Shown here piece by piece: positions 22,201 through 31,319 of a stretch of 64,000 nucleotides of DNA; the stretch's first letter is position 1; every line of letters starts with the position of its first letter. The notes below the pieces were generated by a model. It had not been told where the DNA came from, ran no database searches, and worked only from the letters and a program-made list of their open reading frames with translations. Source of the stretch: Elusimicrobia bacterium RIFOXYA2_FULL_47_53 (GTDB taxonomy: Bacteria > Elusimicrobiota > Endomicrobiia > Endomicrobiales > XYA2-FULL-47-53); the NCBI GenBank assembly GCA_001800315.1, contig MGVE01000018.1:1-64000 (forward strand). The letters are read 5' to 3'. The position numbers were made by a program, and so were the translations under genes.

Positions 22201-23871
22201 ATGGCAAAGAACATGTCCGAACTGCAGGCAGAAAGAGCCAAATTTAAACCGGTTTTACCCGCAATCCTTAAAAACGGAGCGGGCGCGGTTGTCGCCAGGC
22301 AGGGCAAACGCACCGAAAGCATATCCGACCAGGAAACAGTCAATAAATTATTTGAAAATACCTACGGCCTGCCTGTAGTTACCTTCGCGAAAGGCAAAAA
22401 CCCGTCGGCCGTTAAAAAGGCCGTGAAAATAGGTGTGGTTCTCTCGGGCGGCCAGGCCCCCGGCGGCCATAATGTCATAGCCGGGCTTTTTGACGGCCTC
22501 AAGAAGGCCAACCCAAAAAACAAACTTATAGGCTTTCTCGGCGGCCCTTCCGGAATTCTTGACAATAAATGGAAGGAAATTACAGCCCCTTACATGGATC
22601 ATTACCGCAATACCGGCGGTTTTGACATAATCCAGTCCGGCAGAACAAAAATTGAGACTCCCGAGCAGTTTGAACAGGCCAAAAATAATATATTGGATAA
22701 TAAAATTGACGCGCTTGTAGTTGTCGGCGGAGACGACTCAAACACAAACGCCGCTCTTCTTGCCGAGTATTTCAAAAAAGAAGGGACCGGCATCAGTGTT
22801 GTGGGTGTTCCGAAAACCATAGACGGCGACCTGAAGAACGAACAGATAGAATCTTCTTTCGGTTTTGATACGGCCACTAAAATTTACTCCGAGCTTGTTG
22901 GCAATATCTGCCGCGATGTAAATTCCGCCAGGAAGTACTGGCACTTTGTCCGCCTTATGGGTAGAAGCGCCTCTCACATAACCCTTGAGGTTGGTTTTAA
23001 GACCCAGCCTAATATCACGCTCATAGGCGAGGAGATACTTGCCAAAAAAATGACGCTTTCAAGTGTGGTTGATAACATTGTGGGCGTAATAGCGGAGCGC
23101 GCCGAGCTTGGAAAGAATTTCGGTGTAGCGCTGGTTCCCGAAGGCCTCATAGAATTTATCCCTGAAATGAAAGAGCTTATTTCGGCGCTTAACGACGCTA
23201 TGGCCGATAACGAAGAGAAATTAAACGAGATGGGCAGTGTCGGAGACAAGAAAAACTTTGTCTGCGGCCTTCTGCCCGAGAACCTCGCGTCGCTTTTGAA
23301 ATCTTTGCCCTCCGCCATAGCCGCGCAATTGATGTTAGACCGCGACCCGCACGGTAATGTGCAGGTCTCCCAGATTGAAACGGAGAAACTGCTTATTGAG
23401 ATGGTTAAAGTGAAACTCAGAGACCTTAAAAAAGCCGGCTTGTTCAAGGGCAAGTTTTCGGCGATTACCCACTTTTTCGGCTACGAGGGGCGCTGCGGGG
23501 CGCCGTCCAACTTTGACGCCAATTACACCTACGCGCTCGGGTATAACGCCGCTGTGCTTGCCTTAAACGGGTTGACCGGATACATTTCTTCCGTAAGAAA
23601 GCTCCTTAAAAAATCTTCCGACTGGGTTTGCGGAGGCGTGCCTCTGACCATGATGATGAACATTGAAAGAAGAAAAGGCAAGGAAAAGCCGGTTATACAG
23701 AAGGCGCTCGTCAGGCTTGACGGCGCGCCGTTTAAAACGCTTTTGCAGAACAGGGACAACTGGGCTTTAACCGAGAGCTATATATTCCCGGGGCCGATAC
23801 AGTATTTCGGGCCTTCGGCTGTCACGGACATGACAACCAAAACGCTTGCCTATGAGCAGAAGGGAAAATAA
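22201..23871 (+). CDS. pfp: Diphosphate-dependent phosphofructokinase (long form)
   Basis: 556 residues. Converts fructose 6-phosphate and PPi to fructose 1,6-bisphosphate, reversibly, in the cytosol. GVVLSGGQAPGGHNVIAGLFD binds the nucleotide or PPi. The GGDDS motif and PKTIDGDL, with the lysine-threonine form, mark the PPi-dependent class rather than the ATP-dependent class. The long form (550-560 aa) is related to the plant and spirochaete PFP group. The start is the ATG at 22201 after GGAGGAAAG; an earlier in-frame start would lie inside the terminator. Use of PPi suggests an energy-sparing glycolysis. Confidence 0.94.
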   Translation: MAKNMSELQAERAKFKPVLPAILKNGAGAVVARQGKRTESISDQETVNKLFENTYGLPVVTFAKGKNPSAVKKAVKIGVVLSGGQAPGGHNVIAGLFDGLKKANPKNKLIGFLGGPSGILDNKWKEITAPYMDHYRNTGGFDIIQSGRTKIETPEQFEQAKNNILDNKIDALVVVGGDDSNTNAALLAEYFKKEGTGISVVGVPKTIDGDLKNEQIESSFGFDTATKIYSELVGNICRDVNSARKYWHFVRLMGRSASHITLEVGFKTQPNITLIGEEILAKKMTLSSVVDNIVGVIAERAELGKNFGVALVPEGLIEFIPEMKELISALNDAMADNEEKLNEMGSVGDKKNFVCGLLPENLASLLKSLPSAIAAQLMLDRDPHGNVQVSQIETEKLLIEMVKVKLRDLKKAGLFKGKFSAITHFFGYEGRCGAPSNFDANYTYALGYNAAVLALNGLTGYISSVRKLLKKSSDWVCGGVPLTMMMNIERRKGKEKPVIQKALVRLDGAPFKTLLQNRDNWALTESYIFPGPIQYFGPSAVTDMTTKTLAYEQKGK

Positions 23872-23941
23872 CTCAAAAGGCGGCGGGCAGCCGCGGGTTG
23901 ATGAAAAATACACGCGTCGGTTCAATATTATCAGGACAATG

Positions 23942-23972
23942 GGCCATCTTGTTTCGTGAAGGTGGCCTTTTT
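23942..23972 (+). terminator. Intrinsic terminator of pfp
   Basis: GGCCATCTT and AAGGTGGCC (9 pairs, one wobble) around an 8-base loop, followed by T5. Confidence 0.8.
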
Positions 23973-23982
23973 GTTTAAACCA

Positions 23983-25323
23983 ATGAAAAAAATATTTGCG
24001 GTAAATTTTCAGCTATTCGCGTTTCTTTCGGTTTTTTTCTGGCCGGTTGCCGTGTATTGCGAGGGAGATGCGCCGGTCGCGAATATTTTTATTTCAGGCA
24101 ACAGGGTTAAAGAAAGCGTTATATTAAACAAACTCGCTTTTAAAAAAGGACTGCCGCTTACGGAAGAGCAGATAGAGGAAAGCAGGCTGAATCTTTATTC
24201 GCTGGGGCTGTTTAAGTCACTAAAGATTGAAAAGCGCGCGGAGGGAGACAGGCTTAATGTGTTTATAGAGGCCAAAGACGGCTGGTTTGTTTTCCCCTGG
24301 GTAATGTTCGGCAGCAGGGGAGGGGTGAGATACTCAAGTTTTATGCTTGTGGAACAGAATATTTTTAAGGAAGCCGAGAGGATAATGTTTTTCGGAAATT
24401 ACCAGGAGAACCTGTCGTTTAATGTGCTGAGTTTATTTTTTCCGGAATATTCCTTCACGGCTCTGCACGAAAACAGGTTTAATACCGAATACCGCTATTC
24501 GGACGGTGCCTATAACACCCAGACTTTTTCCGGGGATGTTTTTAAATTCGGGCCGGTCTCCGACTGCTACGAGAAAAAAATCACAGGCGTCAGAATTAAC
24601 GCCGGAAAGAAGATAAGCGATAAAATCAGCGCGGCGCTGCTGGCGGCCGAGAGCGATGTGGAATATTCGCCGGTTTCCGGGACGGCTCCTTCGGACAGAG
24701 GCAGAATAAGGCTTGCCGGAGTGTCCTTAAGTTACGGAGATGTTGAAAATAGGGCTGAAATGCTTTCAAGTTTTGGCAGGATTTTCGGGCTGGGCATGGC
24801 CGATATGGCGGAAAACCTTAAGAAAAACGGGCGCGCGAAGCGCGAGACAGGGCTTCAATGTTCAATTGAGCGCGCGGAGCCAGCGATAGGCTCGGATTTT
24901 GAGTTTACGAAATTCACGGCCGGCGGGAACGCTGCGGTGGTCTATGGCGACAAAAGCCGGCTCGCGGTCCTTATCAGAGGCGGCCTCGGGTCAGGCCTGC
25001 CGTTCAGTCAGTTGTTTTCAACCGGCAGGCGCGAGGGCATGAGCGGTGTCTACGCGCGGGAGTTCAGAGGCGACAGGATAGCGGTCTCAAGCGCCAACTA
25101 CCGATACCCTATTCTTAGAAACGGGCTTGGTAACATGAGCGCCGGAGTTTTTGCGGATTACGCGCTCTGTTTTAACCAGGCAAATCAGTGGGAAAAAAGC
25201 GGCGCGGGATTAAATTTTACATATCAGTTCTGGCGTTTTCCTATACCGATAGGGGTCGGCTACACTTACAGTTTTAACGACGAGGACTGGCTTGGGTCAT
25301 TCTCGGTCGGAGGGGCATTTTAA
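23983..25323 (+). CDS. POTRA-domain outer membrane beta-barrel protein (Omp85-like)
   Basis: 446 residues. Signal peptide to about residue 27. A single POTRA domain follows (about 30-100: ISGNRVKESVILNKLAFKKG, LTEEQIEESRLNLYSLGLFKSLKIE). The rest is a beta-strand-rich barrel of roughly 340 residues ending in phenylalanine (SVGGAF), as outer membrane barrels do. Much shorter than BamA, which has five POTRA domains. It may be a secretion or lipid-related Omp85 relative. I start at the ATG at 23983 because the upstream GTG at 23956 lies inside the pfp terminator. Confidence 0.78.
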   Translation: MKKIFAVNFQLFAFLSVFFWPVAVYCEGDAPVANIFISGNRVKESVILNKLAFKKGLPLTEEQIEESRLNLYSLGLFKSLKIEKRAEGDRLNVFIEAKDGWFVFPWVMFGSRGGVRYSSFMLVEQNIFKEAERIMFFGNYQENLSFNVLSLFFPEYSFTALHENRFNTEYRYSDGAYNTQTFSGDVFKFGPVSDCYEKKITGVRINAGKKISDKISAALLAAESDVEYSPVSGTAPSDRGRIRLAGVSLSYGDVENRAEMLSSFGRIFGLGMADMAENLKKNGRAKRETGLQCSIERAEPAIGSDFEFTKFTAGGNAAVVYGDKSRLAVLIRGGLGSGLPFSQLFSTGRREGMSGVYAREFRGDRIAVSSANYRYPILRNGLGNMSAGVFADYALCFNQANQWEKSGAGLNFTYQFWRFPIPIGVGYTYSFNDEDWLGSFSVGGAF

Positions 25324-25337
25324 CAAGGATGGGTTTA

Positions 25338-25919
25338 ATGAAAAAACATGTGCACTCGGGGCAAAAGGGCAGGAGCATTACGGATGTAAAAGGCGTGCTT
25401 GTCAACGGAGGGCTCAGGGAGGGAGATGCACTGCTTGATCTCGGCTGCGGGGGCGGCGATTTCTCGCTGGAGGCTTCAAAAATTGTCGGCGAAACCGGTA
25501 GAGTTTACGCCCTGGACAGTTTTGAGGAATCCGTTAAGAATCTGGAAGCAAAAATTAAATCCGAAGGAATTACAAATATAGTCCCGCTTGTCGCTGACGC
25601 CGTGAAGGAAATTCCGCTTCCGCAGGCTTGCGTCAGCGTCTGCCTTCTTTCAAATGTACTGCACGGGTTTGCGGCCAACGAGGAACTGGGGCGCGTAATG
25701 AATAATCTTAAGCCGGTTTTAAAGCCCGGCGCGAGGCTGATAGCGGTTGATTTCAAAAAAACGGCCACGCCATTCGGCCCTCCAATGGAGATTCGGCTCA
25801 GCGAAGATGAAATGAAAGATATCCTCGCCAGGCATGGATTCTTCGCTCTAAAAACCTTTAATGCGGGGTCTTTCCATTACGGCATTACTTTCAGGCTTGA
25901 TATAGAACCTGAAAAATGA
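25338..25919 (+). CDS. Class I SAM-dependent methyltransferase
   Basis: 193 residues. The SAM-binding motif I is LLDLGCGGGDFSLEAS; acidic motif II is VYALDSFEESV, with a later VSVCLLSNVLHGF. Close in form to UbiE/MenG-like and arsenite-type methyltransferases, but no substrate can be assigned. The ATG at 25338 is 9 bases after AAGG; the ATG at 25329 touches the ribosome site. It lies 14 bases after the POTRA gene, so probably same transcript. Confidence 0.82.
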   Translation: MKKHVHSGQKGRSITDVKGVLVNGGLREGDALLDLGCGGGDFSLEASKIVGETGRVYALDSFEESVKNLEAKIKSEGITNIVPLVADAVKEIPLPQACVSVCLLSNVLHGFAANEELGRVMNNLKPVLKPGARLIAVDFKKTATPFGPPMEIRLSEDEMKDILARHGFFALKTFNAGSFHYGITFRLDIEPEK

Positions 25920-25980
25920 TAGCATAAAGCCCAATTTAGATTAATATACGGCACAACGGAGTGCCAATCTTTAAACCTCG

Positions 25981-26026
25981 GGACAGAGCTTGTCCTTCAT
26001 TGGACAGGGTATGTCCTTTTTATTTT
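25981..26026 (+). terminator. Tandem GGACA-N5-TGTCC hairpins with T-run
   Basis: Two small hairpins of the same form, GGACA-GAGCT-TGTCC (25981-25995) and GGACA-GGGTA-TGTCC (26002-26016). The second is followed by TTTTTATTTT. It probably ends the methyltransferase transcript. Twin copies before amt could also be regulatory. Confidence 0.6.
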
Positions 26027-26046
26027 AACTACAGAGAGGTAATAAA

Positions 26047-27276
26047 ATGATTAACTCGGGCGATACGGCGTTTATTTTGCTTTCCGCGGGGCTTGTGATG
26101 CTGATGACTCCAGGGCTCGCGCTTTTTTACGGAGGAATGGTTCGCAGGAAAAATGTCTTGAGCGTTTTGATGCAGTGTTTTGCCATGCTCTGCGTGTTAA
26201 GCATCCAGTGGATGCTTTTTGGCTACAGTCTCTCTTTCGCGCCGGGCAACGGTTTTATAGGCGGGTTGCAGTGGTTTGCTCTTAACGGTGTCGGGCTTGA
26301 AGCGTATCCGGATTACGCTTCCACGATACCGCACCAGGCTTTTATGATATTTCAGGCGATGTTCGCGGTAATCACTCCGGCTTTGATAATCGGAGCGTTC
26401 GCCGAGAGAATGAAGTTCTCGGCTTTTATGGTTTTCGGACTGCTTTGGGCTACATTGGTTTACGACCCTGTGGCGCACTGGGTCTGGGGCACGGGCGGCT
26501 GGCTTCGCTCCATGGGCACGCTTGATTTCGCGGGCGGGATAGTGGTGCACACGACCGCCGGCATAGCGGCGCTGGTTATGGCTTTGGTAATAGGGCGGCG
26601 CAAGGGATACAAGGACCAGCCCATGCCTCCGCACAGTCTCACCTTCACGGCTCTCGGGGCCGCGCTTTTATGGTTCGGCTGGTTTGGTTTTAACGCGGGA
26701 AGCGCGCTTTCCGCCGGCGGCCTCGCCGTAACGGCTTTCGTGAACACTAACGCGGCCGCGGCAGCCGCGGGGCTTACCTGGTTTGTCATTGAATGGGTTT
26801 ACAACGAAAAACCTACCACCTTCGGAGTAATAACGGGATCCATAGCCGGACTCGCGACGGTTACCCCGGCCTCAGGATACATAACTCCCTTTTCCGCCGT
26901 GGCCATAGGCATTGCGGCAAGCTCGGTATGTTTCCTTGCCGTCAGCAAAATTAAACCCAGGCTCGGTTACGACGATTCGCTTGACGCTTTCGGGGTGCAT
27001 GGAGTCGGCGGAATTCTCGGCACAATATTGGCCGGGGTTTTCGCTCTTAAAAGCATTAACCCCGCCGGCGCCGACGGATTGCTGGCAGGAAATGCCAGCC
27101 AGCTTTTCGTGCAGATCAAAGCGGTCGGAGCGGTGACGCTCTATACTTTGGTAATGACCTTTGCGATTTACAAATTTGTTGATATAATACTGGGTATAAG
27201 GGTAAGCGAAAAAGACGAGGTGCTCGGCCTGGACCTTACCCAGCACCGCGAAGGCGCTTACACCGTACTTGAATAA
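26047..27276 (+). CDS. amt: Ammonium transporter (Amt family)
   Basis: 409 residues with about eleven TM segments and no cleavable signal. Signature regions: [21 protein letters not shown] near 18-38, [13 protein letters not shown], and the twin pore histidines in [11 protein letters not shown] and [12 protein letters not shown]. It moves ammonium across the inner membrane and is gated by the PII protein encoded next (8-11 bases apart). RBS GAGAGG before the ATG at 26047. Confidence 0.95.
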   Translation: MINSGDTAFILLSAGLVMLMTPGLALFYGGMVRRKNVLSVLMQCFAMLCVLSIQWMLFGYSLSFAPGNGFIGGLQWFALNGVGLEAYPDYASTIPHQAFMIFQAMFAVITPALIIGAFAERMKFSAFMVFGLLWATLVYDPVAHWVWGTGGWLRSMGTLDFAGGIVVHTTAGIAALVMALVIGRRKGYKDQPMPPHSLTFTALGAALLWFGWFGFNAGSALSAGGLAVTAFVNTNAAAAAAGLTWFVIEWVYNEKPTTFGVITGSIAGLATVTPASGYITPFSAVAIGIAASSVCFLAVSKIKPRLGYDDSLDAFGVHGVGGILGTILAGVFALKSINPAGADGLLAGNASQLFVQIKAVGAVTLYTLVMTFAIYKFVDIILGIRVSEKDEVLGLDLTQHREGAYTVLE

Positions 27277-27287
27277 ACGGAGGAATG

Positions 27288-27629
27288 ATGAAGCTCATTG
27301 TCGCGATTATCCAGCCTCACAAGCTTGAGGATGTAAAAAAAGAGCTGTACGGTTCCGATGTAAACCTTATTACGGTTACCGAAGTATTGGGGCACGGGAG
27401 GCAGATGGGCGTCACCGAAATTTACAGGGGAGTCAAGGAATCGGGAAATCTGCTTAGAAAAGTGCGCCTTGAGATAGGTGTTAACGATGATTTTGTGGAG
27501 AAGACCATACAGGCGATATTGAAAGGTGCCAGGACCGGCGAGGTCGGAGACGGCAAGATATTCGTGCTGGATATGTCCGACTGCATACGCATCAGAACCG
27601 GAGAAAGAGGTTCGCCGGCGATAGGTTAG
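27288..27629 (+). CDS. glnK: PII signal protein GlnK/GlnB, lacking the T-loop tyrosine
   Basis: 113 residues from the ATG at 27288 (GGAGG ends 4 bases before; the ATG at 27285 is too close). PII core motifs are present: [29 protein letters not shown] and [14 protein letters not shown]. It senses 2-oxoglutarate and ATP/ADP and blocks Amt. The T-loop reads YRGVKESGN where GlnB has YRGAEYMVD, so residue 51 is glutamate, not the tyrosine modified by GlnD. Control by uridylylation is therefore unlikely. Confidence 0.93.
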   Translation: MKLIVAIIQPHKLEDVKKELYGSDVNLITVTEVLGHGRQMGVTEIYRGVKESGNLLRKVRLEIGVNDDFVEKTIQAILKGARTGEVGDGKIFVLDMSDCIRIRTGERGSPAIG

Positions 27630-27650
27630 TTTGAAGTTGTTTTTATTTCA

Positions 27651-27691
27651 CAAAACCCGCCCGGTTAAGAACCTTAATCGCGCGGGTTTTG
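27651..27691. terminator. Terminator after amt-glnK
   Basis: CAAAACCCGC (27651-27660) pairs perfectly with GCGGGTTTTG (27682-27691). A small inner hairpin GGTT-AAG-AACC lies within the loop. Confidence 0.75.
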
Positions 27692-27718
27692 TGGTAAGGC
27701 CGCAATATTTTGTATAAT
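27689..27718 (+). promoter_or_regulatory. Promoter of glnS
   Basis: TATAAT at 27713-27718 with TTGTGG at 27689-27694 (18-base spacer). The -35 overlaps the end of the preceding terminator. Confidence 0.45.
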
Positions 27719-27765
27719 ATTCATCGTTATCATCAGGAAATTGACAGCCAGGGAGAATAAAGCTG

Positions 27766-29487
27766 ATGGCAGAAAACACACCCGAAGAAAAAACCGAGAA
27801 ATCAAAAGATTTTATCAGAAATATCATTGATACAGATCTTGCTGCCGGAAAGAACGAAGGCAGGGTTGAGACGCGGTTCCCGCCTGAGCCTAACGGCTAC
27901 CTGCACATAGGCCATGCCAAATCCATCTGCCTGAACTTCGGCATAGCCGCCGATTACAAGGGCGTGTGCCATCTGCGTTTTGACGATACCAACCCCGAAA
28001 AAGAAGAGCAGGAATATGTGGACTCCATTCAGCAGGATGTTAAATGGCTCGGTTTTGATTGGGGCAAACACCTCTACTACGCGTCGGATTATTATGATAA
28101 ATGCTATGAATACGCCCTGGAGCTTATCAATAAAGGCCTTGCCTATGTCTGCGACCTGTCTCCTGACGAAGTCAGGGAACACCGCGGCACGCCAACCGCG
28201 CCCGGAAAAAACAGCCCTTACAGAAACCGTTCCGTAAAAGAAAATCTTGAGCTGTTTGAGAAAATGCGTTCCGGCGAATTCCCCGAAGGCAAATGCCTTT
28301 TACGCGCGAAAATAGATATGGCTCACCCTAATATCAACATGCGCGACCCGGCTCTCTACCGCATAAAAAAAGTCAGGCACGACAGGACCGGCGACAAGTG
28401 GTGCATTTATCCGATGTACGATTACGCCCACCCCATATCAGACGCCCTGGAAAACATAACCCACTCCATCTGCACGCTTGAGTTTGAAGACCACCGCCCT
28501 CTTTACGACTGGGTTTTAGACAATATTTCCATAAAGGCTCATCCGCGCCAGGTTGAGTTTGCCCGCCTTAACATGACCTACACGGTTTTAAGCAAGAGGA
28601 AGCTTCTTCAGTTGGTAAATGACGGCAATGTTTCCGGCTGGGACGACCCCCGCATGCCTACCATATCCGGCCTTCGCCGCAGAGGGTACACCGCGGAAGC
28701 GATACGCAATTTCTGCGACAGGATTGGCGTGGATAAGACCAATTCTACTATTGATGTCGCGCTTCTGGAATATTTTATCAGGGAAGATTTAAATAAGAAG
28801 GCTTTGCGGGCCATGGCGGTATTAAGGCCGCTTAAAGTCGTCATAGACAATTACCCGGAAGGCCGGGTTGAGGAATTTGACGCTGAAAATAACCCCGAAG
28901 ACCCGGCGGCGGGAAGCAGAAAGGTGTTATTCTCGCGCGAGCTTTACATAGAGCAGGAGGATTTTAAGGAAGTTCCGCCCAAAGGTTATTTCAGGCTTTC
29001 TCCCGGCGCCGAGGTCAGGCTGAAACACGCCTACTATATTACCTGCACCGGTTTTAAAAAAGACGAAAAGACCGGCGAGATAAACGAAGTTCACTGCCAG
29101 TACGACCCTCAGTCGCGCGGAGGCGGAACTCCCGACAACAGAAAAGTAAAAGGGACGCTTCACTGGGTTTCCGCGGCCCACGCGGTTGACGCCGACGCCC
29201 GCCTCTACGAGAGGCTTTTTAACTCTGAAAATCCCGACAATGTCCCGGAAGGCGGGGATTTCAAAGACAATTTAAACGCGAACTCGCTGGAGCTGCTAAA
29301 AAACTGCAAGCTGGAAAAAAGCCTCGCAGAGGCGAAGCCCGGACAGCCCTACCAATTCCTGAGAAACGCGTATTTCTGCCTTGACAGGGATTCATCTGCC
29401 GGGAAACTTGTATTTAACAGAACCGTTACCCTTCGCGATTCCTGGGCAAAGATGGAAAATAAATCAGCAAAGGGAAAGGATCGCTGA
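27766..29487 (+). CDS. glnS: Glutaminyl-tRNA synthetase
   Basis: 573 residues. Class I synthetase with the HIGH region [15 protein letters not shown] (about residues 42-56) and the KMSKS-type motif VLSKRK (near 283). The C-terminal anticodon-binding beta-barrels include GRVEEFD and [16 protein letters not shown]. It charges tRNA-Gln directly, so this organism need not depend on the GatCAB amidation route. In bacteria GlnRS is lineage-restricted and thought to come by transfer from eukaryotes. It follows the amt-glnK pair, all linked to glutamine metabolism. Confidence 0.96.
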   Translation: MAENTPEEKTEKSKDFIRNIIDTDLAAGKNEGRVETRFPPEPNGYLHIGHAKSICLNFGIAADYKGVCHLRFDDTNPEKEEQEYVDSIQQDVKWLGFDWGKHLYYASDYYDKCYEYALELINKGLAYVCDLSPDEVREHRGTPTAPGKNSPYRNRSVKENLELFEKMRSGEFPEGKCLLRAKIDMAHPNINMRDPALYRIKKVRHDRTGDKWCIYPMYDYAHPISDALENITHSICTLEFEDHRPLYDWVLDNISIKAHPRQVEFARLNMTYTVLSKRKLLQLVNDGNVSGWDDPRMPTISGLRRRGYTAEAIRNFCDRIGVDKTNSTIDVALLEYFIREDLNKKALRAMAVLRPLKVVIDNYPEGRVEEFDAENNPEDPAAGSRKVLFSRELYIEQEDFKEVPPKGYFRLSPGAEVRLKHAYYITCTGFKKDEKTGEINEVHCQYDPQSRGGGTPDNRKVKGTLHWVSAAHAVDADARLYERLFNSENPDNVPEGGDFKDNLNANSLELLKNCKLEKSLAEAKPGQPYQFLRNAYFCLDRDSSAGKLVFNRTVTLRDSWAKMENKSAKGKDR

Positions 29488-29488
29488 T

Positions 29489-30142
29489 ATGGCCTTAAAA
29501 AAGTTTTTTGTCTCCGCGTGGACGCTGTTTATTTTTTCCGGCGCGGTGTTTGCCGGCCATCCGCTGGTCACGGATGACGCAGGGGTTGTGCCCAGGGAGG
29601 CTTATGAGCTGGAAGTGGGGTATGAATCTTCCCGAGACGCATCGGACCTTATTGATAATAATGCAGGCATTTCTTTTAAACACGGTATTACGGAAAAAAT
29701 GGATATTGGTTTCTCCATGCCGTATCATGTAGATCCCGCCGAAACCGAAAACCTCGGCCCGGTTTCTGTCGGGGCGAAATTTTCGCTTATTAAAGACACT
29801 CTGGCGCTTTCGCTGGCCAACGAGCTTGGAGCAAAAGACTATTATATAAACGCGATATATTCAAGAGAAATCGCCGCGGTTAAATGCAGTTTGAACGCAG
29901 GGTATCTGTCTACGGGCGACGCTGCGGTGAAAGGTATCGGATCCTACGGCGTTTCTGCCGAGTTACCGGTGGGAAAATTTGACATTCTCTGCGAACTGCA
30001 GGCGCAGGAGGGCGGCTCCGGCAACGGGCTGGCCGGCCTCCGCTACCATTTACTGGAAAATATTTTTGTAGCGGCGGGTTTTTCTAAGGATTTTCAGACA
30101 ACCGCCAATAAGCTGACCTTAGGCTCTCATTTGGAATTTTAA
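29489..30142 (+). CDS. Putative outer membrane beta-barrel protein, next to the Ni/Co transporter
   Basis: 217 residues. Signal peptide (FFVSAWTLFIFSGAVFAG), then HPLVTDDAGVVPREAYELEV, a form shared with the phenol MetA-pathway / transporter-like barrel family. Alternating beta strands end in LTLGSHLEF (terminal phenylalanine). It starts 1 base after the glnS stop and 24 bases before cbiM. That order suggests it could be an outer membrane channel for the cobalt or nickel taken up by the ECF transporter. The function is inference from place. Confidence 0.68.
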   Translation: MALKKFFVSAWTLFIFSGAVFAGHPLVTDDAGVVPREAYELEVGYESSRDASDLIDNNAGISFKHGITEKMDIGFSMPYHVDPAETENLGPVSVGAKFSLIKDTLALSLANELGAKDYYINAIYSREIAAVKCSLNAGYLSTGDAAVKGIGSYGVSAELPVGKFDILCELQAQEGGSGNGLAGLRYHLLENIFVAAGFSKDFQTTANKLTLGSHLEF

Positions 30143-30166
30143 TATATATTAAGGCTGGGCAAAAGA

Positions 30167-30847
30167 ATGCACATACCTGACGGATACCTCGGGCCCGCAA
30201 GCTGCGGATTTTTCTACGCGGTGATGATTCCCATCTGGGCGCTTGCCGCAAAAATAGTAAAAAAAACTCTTAGCGTAAGGCAGGTGCCGCTTATGGCCAT
30301 AGGCGCGGCATTCAGCTTTGTCATAATGATGTTCAATATACCCATACCCGGAGGCTCCACCGGCCACGCGGTAGGCGGGGTATTGGTCGCGATACTGCTG
30401 GGGCCCTGGGCCGCCGTAATATCAATTACCATCGCGCTGGTCGTTCAGGCGCTTTTATTCGGAGACGGAGGTGTAACGGCAATAGGAGCAAACAGTTTCA
30501 ATATGGCTTTCGCGATGCCGTTCGCGGGATATTACACATATAAATTAATCAGCCTTAACGCTCCTCAGGTCTCCGGGAGAAGGGTTTTCGCGGCCGGCGC
30601 GGCCGCCTATATAGGCCTTAACATCGCGGCGTTGCTTACGGGAATTGAATTCGGCCTTCAGCCGCTTTTGCATCATTCGGCTTCCGGCCAGGCCCTGTAC
30701 TGTCCTTACGGGCTCAATATCGCGGTGCCGGTAATGCTGGGCGAGCATATGCTGATTTTCGGATGGGTAGAGGCGCTGGTGACCTCGCTTGTGGTAAAAT
30801 ACCTTCAGAAACACGATCCTGCTCTTCTCTCAGGGGTTGTTAAATGA
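30167..30847 (+). CDS. cbiM: ECF transporter substrate-binding membrane protein CbiM/NikM
   Basis: 226 residues, about seven TM segments. The N-terminus MHIPDGYLGP is the family hallmark; its amino group, His2 and His near 66 bind the Ni or Co ion. FNIPIPGGSTGHAVGGVLVA and GANSFNMAFAMPFAGYY are conserved. It confers substrate choice for the energy-coupling complex formed with CbiN, CbiQ and CbiO. It overlaps the next gene by 4 bases. Nickel or cobalt cannot be told apart by eye. Confidence 0.94.
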   Translation: MHIPDGYLGPASCGFFYAVMIPIWALAAKIVKKTLSVRQVPLMAIGAAFSFVIMMFNIPIPGGSTGHAVGGVLVAILLGPWAAVISITIALVVQALLFGDGGVTAIGANSFNMAFAMPFAGYYTYKLISLNAPQVSGRRVFAAGAAAYIGLNIAALLTGIEFGLQPLLHHSASGQALYCPYGLNIAVPVMLGEHMLIFGWVEALVTSLVVKYLQKHDPALLSGVVK

Positions 30848-31179
30848 AAACAATATTAAAGTTCTGGATAGGGCTTGGAATTCTTGTTATTTTGTCGCCG
30901 TTAGGCCTGATAATTCCCGGGCTGTTAAAATCCAGTTCCGCCTGGGGGGAATGGGGCGTTGAGGAAATAGAAAAGCTTGCGGGCTATGTGCCGAGAGGGC
31001 TCGCCAAACTCTCATCATTCTGGAACGCGCCCGTGCCGGATTACGCTTTTAAAGGCTGGGAAGAAAAAAGCTTAACGCAGCTTAGTTTCGCATACATATT
31101 TTCGGCGATAGCCGGAGCCGCGGCCGTAGCGGCCTTGGCGTATTTAGCCGGGAAAATGCTGACAAAGAAAAAAAATTAA
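30844..31179 (+). CDS. CbiN/NikN-like accessory protein (PDGLE type)
   Basis: 111 residues with TM segments near 7-27 and 82-104. The soluble loop between them has EKLAGYVPRGLAKLSSFWNAPVPDYAF, as in PDGLE-domain proteins that replace CbiN in Ni/Co transporters. ATGA overlap with cbiM supports coupling. Confidence 0.85.
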   Translation: MKTILKFWIGLGILVILSPLGLIIPGLLKSSSAWGEWGVEEIEKLAGYVPRGLAKLSSFWNAPVPDYAFKGWEEKSLTQLSFAYIFSAIAGAAAVAALAYLAGKMLTKKKN

Positions 31180-31184
31180 ACCCG

Positions 31185-31288
31185 AAATTTGCATCAGGCG
31201 CGAGAACCGAGGCGAGCAAGGCGGAGGCTTTATTAGGATGAAAAAGTCCCGCAGGGTTCTGCGAATTCCGTGTCCTAATGCAAAATTT
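31185..31288. other. Structured intergenic element inside the cbi operon
   Basis: AAATTTGCATCAGG (31185-31198) and CCTAATGCAAAATTT (31274-31288) can pair over 14 positions with one bulge and one wobble. They close a region of about 75 bases that is itself rich in short inverted repeats (TTAGGA ... TCCTAA). It starts 6 bases after the cbiN-like stop and ends 31 bases before the proposed cbiQ start. It could be an RNA switch, an attenuator or a small mobile element; no known riboswitch core is recognised. Confidence 0.5.
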
Positions 31289-31319
31289 GGCTTAAAATCC
31301 GCATACACGGGGCAATAAT

